Assembly: GCA_007123785.1 (NCBI GenBank)
Contig: SLGL01000229.1
Coordinates: forward strand, 1-11,638
Reading direction: 5' to 3'
Source of the DNA: Balneolaceae bacterium
GTDB taxonomy: Bacteria; Bacteroidota; Rhodothermia; Balneolales; Balneolaceae
Length of the DNA stretch: 11,638 bases
The notes beneath the pieces are model-generated. The model saw only the letters and a list, made by a program, of their open reading frames with translations, was not told the origin of the DNA and did not search any database. A program made the translations under genes and the position numbers. Of this stretch, positions 7,649-11,638 are shown piece by piece. Numbering within the stretch: position 1 is the first letter of the stretch; the number at the start of each line of letters is the position of its first letter.

Positions 7649-8092
7649 ATGAAACAGGCACTATATTTTTTTCTTATCTCCACTCTTTTTTTGATTGCAG
7701 GCTGCTCTTCTACCGAACCTGTCAGCTCTGCACAGGAAGGGAGTGACACGCCACACATTGAGCTCGAAAATATCCGGCCGGCCGATGGAATTTCGGATGA
7801 CAGAGACAATTACCGTAATCTTGCCGATTATTTGTACCGTGTTCCGGGAGTGAATGTGAGAGGCTCAGGTAGCAATGCGGTTGTGACGATTCGTGGTATC
7901 AACTCCTTCCAGTCTGGAATTGAACCGCTTTTTGTGATTGACGGCCAGGTTGCAGGAAGCAGCTACTCCCAGGTTAACAGCAACCTTAATGTGCGTGACA
8001 TTGATTACGTTCGGGTTCTGAAAGGAAGTGATGCCGCCATTTATGGTGTGAGGGGCGGAAATGGCGTCATTGAGATTGTCACTCGCAAGTAA
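7649..8092 (+). CDS. Stand-alone TonB-dependent receptor plug-domain lipoprotein
   Basis: A 147-residue protein. MKQALYFFLISTLFLIAGC is a lipoprotein signal peptide with lipobox IAGC and cysteine 19. After a short linker, residues of about 55-146 form a complete SusC-type plug: YLYRVPGVNVRGSGSNAVV (61-79), TIRGINS (80-86), PLFVIDGQV (93-101), and VLKGSDAAIYGVRGGNGVIE (123-142). The protein ends at IVTRK, just where a receptor's 22-strand barrel would begin. The 190 bp downstream show no barrel remnant, so it is an intact small gene and not an obvious truncation. In full receptors the plug gates the barrel and contacts the TonB system. A lipid-anchored plug alone cannot transport, so its role (partner, decoy, regulator or scaffold) is unknown. 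Its neighbours, ilvE and a decayed stress-protein gene, give no functional clue. A ten-codon minireading frame (7623-7652) overlaps its start as ATGA. Confidence 0.85.
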   Translation: MKQALYFFLISTLFLIAGCSSTEPVSSAQEGSDTPHIELENIRPADGISDDRDNYRNLADYLYRVPGVNVRGSGSNAVVTIRGINSFQSGIEPLFVIDGQVAGSSYSQVNSNLNVRDIDYVRVLKGSDAAIYGVRGGNGVIEIVTRK

Positions 8093-8282
8093 GGTTTATC
8101 TAAGTTTTTCTCCAATGGGTTTCTCCCGAATTCCTTGATTAGCGCCATATGGCTTGTCAAGTATTTATTTATTGCTGATGTCCTATGTTTCGATTAGGTT
8201 AATGTATTGATTTACAACGGACTTGGAAATATTCGTTACCAAGCTAATGTAGTCTGGCTCCGAGTTGTGATGTCAACGATCA

Positions 8283-8874
8283 AATGACGGGAAAACTTCA
8301 TTCATGACACAACAGTGGTATATTCAAGCCAATCTTATCTTAAATCAAAAGCAGGTAGCTGACCTGCTCGTTATTGGATGGAACCTACAAGAGTATCATC
8401 GTAACTATATTTTTGGCTCCAATCTTGACCCTAACATCAAAGAGGCACCTTGTGATGCTACACTGGTCAATTTTTAAAGAAAAGACCGCGGATCAATAGA
8501 AACCCTTGCCGGACCGGGCCCACTCACTGAAAGCTATCGAGCGAATCTATGAATTTGCATTGCTCGATAACCACAAGCCCACTTTACTTAATGTACAGCC
8601 GTCTTCTCATCAGCAAAATGGAGAGATGTCTGACCCCGAAGAAACAGGACGGGAGATGATCGCGGTTCTTGCCGAAAAGGCAGGAATACCAGCCGATGGA
8701 TATGAGGCCAAAGTCATTGTCAGCGATAATATCGATAAGTCAATTACAGAGGCAGTCGAATCGTTTAACACCATATTTCTTGGTATATCAGAGCAGAGTA
8801 AATTTGCCAAAATAATGTATGGATTTGTTACTGAGCGTGTTGCTAAAAAAGAGTTCATTATGGGGGATGGTTAA
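8283..8874 (+). pseudogene. Degenerate tandem universal-stress-protein (Usp) domain remnant
   Basis: Two Usp-domain fragments lie in different frames. The first (8283-8474) reads through VADLLVIGWNLQEYH and IFGSNLDPNIKEAPCDATLV. It resembles the Usp C-terminal segment with its ADL-V-GW strand and glycine/serine phosphate loop, and stops at TAA 8475-8477. The second, in the next frame, reads SLKAIERIYEFALLDNHKPT and ends ITEAVESFNTIFLGISEQSK plus about 25 residues, stopping at 8872-8874. Its N-terminal strand (IETLAG, 8496-8513) is still in the first frame. This implies a net one-base frameshift near 8511-8518 in addition to the stop. The second fragment has no ATG. Tandem Usp domains of this kind typically form the cytoplasmic tail of permeases or antiporters, but I cannot see a membrane part upstream in 8093-8282. 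It could also be a broken soluble double-Usp gene. The sequence is AT-richer than priA. Confidence 0.72.
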
Positions 8875-8935
8875 AAAATGGGGTAATTCCTCTTCAATAA
8901 AATCCATTCCAATTGCCTGCCATATTCCATAGTTT

Positions 8936-8941
8936 AAGGGA
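8936..8941 (+). promoter_or_regulatory. Shine-Dalgarno-like site that bears on the PriA start
   Basis: AAGGGA abuts the ATG at 8942 (one base from GGG to the start codon), which is too close for ordinary use. It is 9 bases before the in-frame ATG at 8951, which is standard spacing. The site therefore favours translation from 8951 (MYVDIAFP...) over 8942, losing only three residues. Confidence 0.4.
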
Positions 8942-11368
8942 ATGGCAAAAATGTATGTAGATATCGCATTTCCAACAGCAGTGAGACGGTTGTTTACCTA
9001 TCATACACGAGAATCGGAAAGGATAGTACCGGGAATGCGCGTGTGGGTTCCGCTTCGCAACGAATTCACAATTGGAATGGCTGTACAGGTTCATGACCGC
9101 AAACCGAAATTCGGGACCAAACCGGTTCAGAAAATCCTGGATGAAGAACCGATTATGAGCCAAACGATGATTCAGCTGACCGAGTGGATTCACCGTTTCT
9201 ATTACTGTAGCTGGGGAGAGGCGATTCAGGCATCGCTGCCAGTTGGATTGAATTTTTCCTCTGAAAAAAAACTGCGCGTAAAGCCCGGTTTTAAAGAGGA
9301 CCTTAACGATGAAGAACAAGAGCAATTACGTGATATTGAAGAAGGAGAATACACGCTGAAACAGGCTCAAAAACGATGGCGTGAAGGCTCCGGAAAAAGG
9401 TTTCTGAATAAGGCGATAAAAAAAGGATGGATTCAGGTCTGGGAATATCCTCGCCAGAAGGTGGATTACAAAAAAATAAAACACTGGAAACTGGCTGGAT
9501 CGGTTAAACCGGAAAGTATGCTTGAGGAGCTGTCGGAATCCGAACGGTCGTATAAATGGGTGGAAGCGTTCGAAAAACTCTGCCGCATGGATTTACCACA
9601 ATCTCACCAGGATTTGCTCAGCGATGAACTTTTTACGCCTTATACGCTGAGCCGAATCGAAAAAGAGGGGTGGATCGAATCGGTTGACCTGCCCGTGCAG
9701 ACAGACACGCAGCGCAATGGTATTCATGAACCCGACAAAATCAAAACGCTCTCCGGCCAGCAGGAAGAAGCGTTTAGGCAGATCAAAAAACCACTGGACG
9801 AGAAAAAATTTAAAAGTTTTTTGCTGTTTGGTGTTACCGGTTCGGGTAAGACAGAGGTTTATATCCATGCCCTGAAACACACTCTTGAGCAGGGGCGGGG
9901 CGGGTTGGTACTGGTGCCTGAGATCGCCCTTACACCACAGACAGTTCAGCGGTTTTACCAGATTTTCGGTGATCAGATTGCAGTGCTGCACAGCCGCCTG
10001 AGTGACCGCGAGCGATTTGAGGCGTGGCAGAGTCTGAAATCGGGGGATAAACGGATTGCTATCGGTCCGCGTTCGGCAGTGTTTGCCCCGGTGCAAAATC
10101 CCGGCCTGATTGTAGTAGACGAAGAACACGACAGCTCCTACAAACAGTACGATCCGGCTCCCCGATATCACGCTCGCGATGTAGCGGTGATGCGGGCTCA
10201 CATGGAAAATGCCGTGGTGGTGCTGGGGTCGGCCACACCCGGGATGGTATCGGTAAAAGCGGTGATGGAAGAGAAACACACTCTGCTGCAGCTTCCCCTG
10301 CGGCCCACCGGTACGATGCCGCCGGTAGAAACACTGAATTTGATCGAATACAAAAGTGCGATGAAAGGCCCGCTGACGGTGGAGCTCTACCAGGAGATCG
10401 AAAAAGCACTGGAGCGCAAGGAGCAGGTGATTTTGCTCTACAACCGGCGTGGTTATGCTTCTTTTCTGCAGTGCGAGGATTGCGGCCACATTCCGCAAAG
10501 TCCGGAAAGTTCAACGAGCCTCACCTATCACAAAAAGAAAAATATTCTTCTGGACCACTACAGCGGCTACTCCCGCCGCGCTGATACCCGGTGTGAGCTT
10601 TGTGAATCGGAAAACCTGGTATCGAAAGGAAGCGGTACGCAGCAGGTGGAAGAGGAGGTGGAAAAACTGTTTCCCGAAGCACGGCTGCTGCGCATGGACC
10701 GCGACTCCACGTCTGGAAAATTCGGACACCAAAAAATATATGAGCAGTTTTTAAGCGGTGGATCAGATATTCTGATCGGTACGCAGCTTGTGGCGAAAGG
10801 GCTGGACTTTCCAAATGTAACGGTGGTGGGTGTGATCAATGCCGATACAGAACTTGCATTTCCTTCCTTTCGGGCCGGGGAGCGAATGTTTCAGCTTTTA
10901 AGCCAGGTAGCCGGCCGTGCAGGGCGGGCCGAAAAACCGGGAGTGGTCTATGTGCAGACCTGGAAACCCGATCATCCCGCTATTAAATGTGCACAGACTC
11001 ACGATTTTAAAGCCTTTGCAAAACAGGAACTGGCCAGCCGTGAACCGCTGCATTTTCCACCGTTCTCGCGGATGATTGTGTTTCGGTTTAAATCGCCATC
11101 GTGGAGCAAAGTGCAAATGGTAGCCGACCGTTTTTGCGATGCGACGCGAATGATTACCGGCGAGAATGTGGTGATGGGCCCTTCACCTTCTGTGATTGAG
11201 TGGATGAACGGGCAGTATCAGTGGGAAGCGAATATAAAACTGGGACGAAGTTACAATGCACACGCCATTGAAAAATTGCTGGATGCTATTTTCAAAAAGT
11301 ACGAATCGATCAAGCCAAAAGGAGCCTCGGCAGTGCGTGTTAATGTGGATGTGGACGCAGTGGAGTGA
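8942..11368 (+). CDS. priA: Primosomal protein N' (replication restart helicase PriA)
   Basis: A 3'-5' helicase of 808 residues that reloads the replisome at stalled forks. Order of domains: N-terminal 3'-DNA-binding domain (about 4-105, with the early LFTY and GMRVWVPLRN segments), a variable winged-helix region (about 115-250), helicase lobe 1 with Walker A GVTGSGKTEVY (297-307), DEEH (393-396) and GSATP (429-433), the zinc region inserted in lobe 2 (511-554), motif V GTQLVAKGLDFPNVTVVG (613-630) and motif VI QVAGRAGRAEKPG (655-667), then the C-terminal domain. Oddities: of eight zinc cysteines with canonical spacing, C511, C514, C551 and C554 remain, but the inner four are S520, S523, D538 and S541. 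Also, the motif often seen as GTRSA reads GPRSA (375-379). All ATPase motifs look intact. The start may be 8951 rather than 8942. Confidence 0.96.
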   Translation: MAKMYVDIAFPTAVRRLFTYHTRESERIVPGMRVWVPLRNEFTIGMAVQVHDRKPKFGTKPVQKILDEEPIMSQTMIQLTEWIHRFYYCSWGEAIQASLPVGLNFSSEKKLRVKPGFKEDLNDEEQEQLRDIEEGEYTLKQAQKRWREGSGKRFLNKAIKKGWIQVWEYPRQKVDYKKIKHWKLAGSVKPESMLEELSESERSYKWVEAFEKLCRMDLPQSHQDLLSDELFTPYTLSRIEKEGWIESVDLPVQTDTQRNGIHEPDKIKTLSGQQEEAFRQIKKPLDEKKFKSFLLFGVTGSGKTEVYIHALKHTLEQGRGGLVLVPEIALTPQTVQRFYQIFGDQIAVLHSRLSDRERFEAWQSLKSGDKRIAIGPRSAVFAPVQNPGLIVVDEEHDSSYKQYDPAPRYHARDVAVMRAHMENAVVVLGSATPGMVSVKAVMEEKHTLLQLPLRPTGTMPPVETLNLIEYKSAMKGPLTVELYQEIEKALERKEQVILLYNRRGYASFLQCEDCGHIPQSPESSTSLTYHKKKNILLDHYSGYSRRADTRCELCESENLVSKGSGTQQVEEEVEKLFPEARLLRMDRDSTSGKFGHQKIYEQFLSGGSDILIGTQLVAKGLDFPNVTVVGVINADTELAFPSFRAGERMFQLLSQVAGRAGRAEKPGVVYVQTWKPDHPAIKCAQTHDFKAFAKQELASREPLHFPPFSRMIVFRFKSPSWSKVQMVADRFCDATRMITGENVVMGPSPSVIEWMNGQYQWEANIKLGRSYNAHAIEKLLDAIFKKYESIKPKGASAVRVNVDVDAVE

Positions 11369-11552
11369 AATGAAATTAGGCCACCCCAATCAACCAACCT
11401 GAGCACCCACCGGATCTGACATTGTTAATGATCTGGTAAAAAATGCAATTCGTTTTGCCATTCTTCAAAAAGTTTAATTATGTTTCTCAGGTTTAATTTA
11501 TCAAGCTGCTGGTTCATAACCGGATAACAACCTCTTTATAAAGTCTGCCTGA
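11369..11552. other. Intergenic region between priA and the next membrane-protein gene
   Basis: These 184 bp hold no clear terminator or promoter. A 10-bp palindrome, CTTTATAAAG (11534-11543), lies just before the next ATG. A 30-codon minus-strand frame (11425-11517) encodes a helix-like peptide that begins MNQQLDKLNL, but nothing confirms it as a gene. Confidence 0.4.
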
Positions 11553-11638
11553 ATGGAAAATTTTATCACAATCACTACCTTTTTGCTTTTTATCGGGGGA
11601 GTGGCCATCCTTACGTATTATTGGGTTCGCCGCCAGGA
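11553..11638 (+). CDS. Membrane transporter N-terminus, probably sodium:solute symporter family (partial)
   Basis: Only the first 28 codons are in the window. They encode a short polar start, a hydrophobic helix (about residues 4-23) and a positively charged end, YYWVRR. This matches the first transmembrane segment of sodium:solute symporters, in which a hydrophobic helix is followed by a Tyr-rich and then Arg-rich loop, but many membrane proteins start this way. The family call is inference from a very short piece. It is co-oriented with priA at a distance of 184 bp. The start ATG at 11553 is the only plausible one in the frame. Confidence 0.45.
   Translation, partial: MENFITITTFLLFIGGVAILTYYWVRRQ

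Noticed and set aside
8506..8874. Intact 122-residue Usp gene from a TTG start
   Set aside because: The expected first beta strand of the domain lies upstream in a different frame and there is no ATG or ribosome site, so a broken gene is the better reading.
9593..10498. 301-codon minus-strand open frame inside priA
   Set aside because: Antisense to the conserved PriA helicase motifs; the translation is Arg/His/Phe-rich with no domain.
11464..11494. TTGCCA-type promoter for the last gene
   Set aside because: The -35-like hexamer near 11455-11460 has no acceptable -10 partner at normal spacing.

Overview
The window looks like chromosomal DNA of a moderate-GC bacterium of the Bacteroidota/Rhodothermota/Balneolota group, most likely a Balneolota-type organism (inference). 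The clues are a periplasmic two-component-regulator propeller, a RecQ of about 725 residues with a C-terminal helix-turn-helix extension, a small lipoprotein consisting of a SusC-type TonB plug domain, a tandem LEA14/WHy lipoprotein, and weak or absent Shine-Dalgarno sequences. I see no rRNA, tRNA, insertion sequence, integrase, CRISPR array or phage gene.

Left half, all on the minus strand and read from about 5768 down to 1: recQ DNA helicase, then a uracil-DNA glycosylase superfamily protein, then a lipoprotein with two LEA14/WHy domains, then a secreted beta-propeller sensor cut by the window edge. RecQ and the glycosylase are co-oriented genome-maintenance genes, but 129 bp separate them, so an operon is not proven. 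The propeller lies in visibly more AT-rich sequence and may be a separate unit.

A 655-bp divergent intergenic region (5769-6423) separates this block from the right half, where everything reads on the plus strand: ilvE (class IV branched-chain aminotransferase), a stand-alone plug-domain lipoprotein, a decayed tandem universal-stress-protein remnant (8283-8874), priA (primosome helicase), and the first 28 codons of a membrane protein that resembles a sodium:solute symporter.

The most notable observation is in PriA. The eight-cysteine zinc region keeps exactly canonical spacing, but the four inner ligands are replaced by Ser, Ser, Asp and Ser, while the four outer cysteines are intact. This suggests a primosome helicase that has lost one complete zinc site. 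Secondary points are the barrel-less TonB plug lipoprotein and the frameshifted stress-protein remnant. I did not find convincing evidence of a wholly new multi-gene system. The genes are mostly housekeeping with a few accessory envelope proteins.
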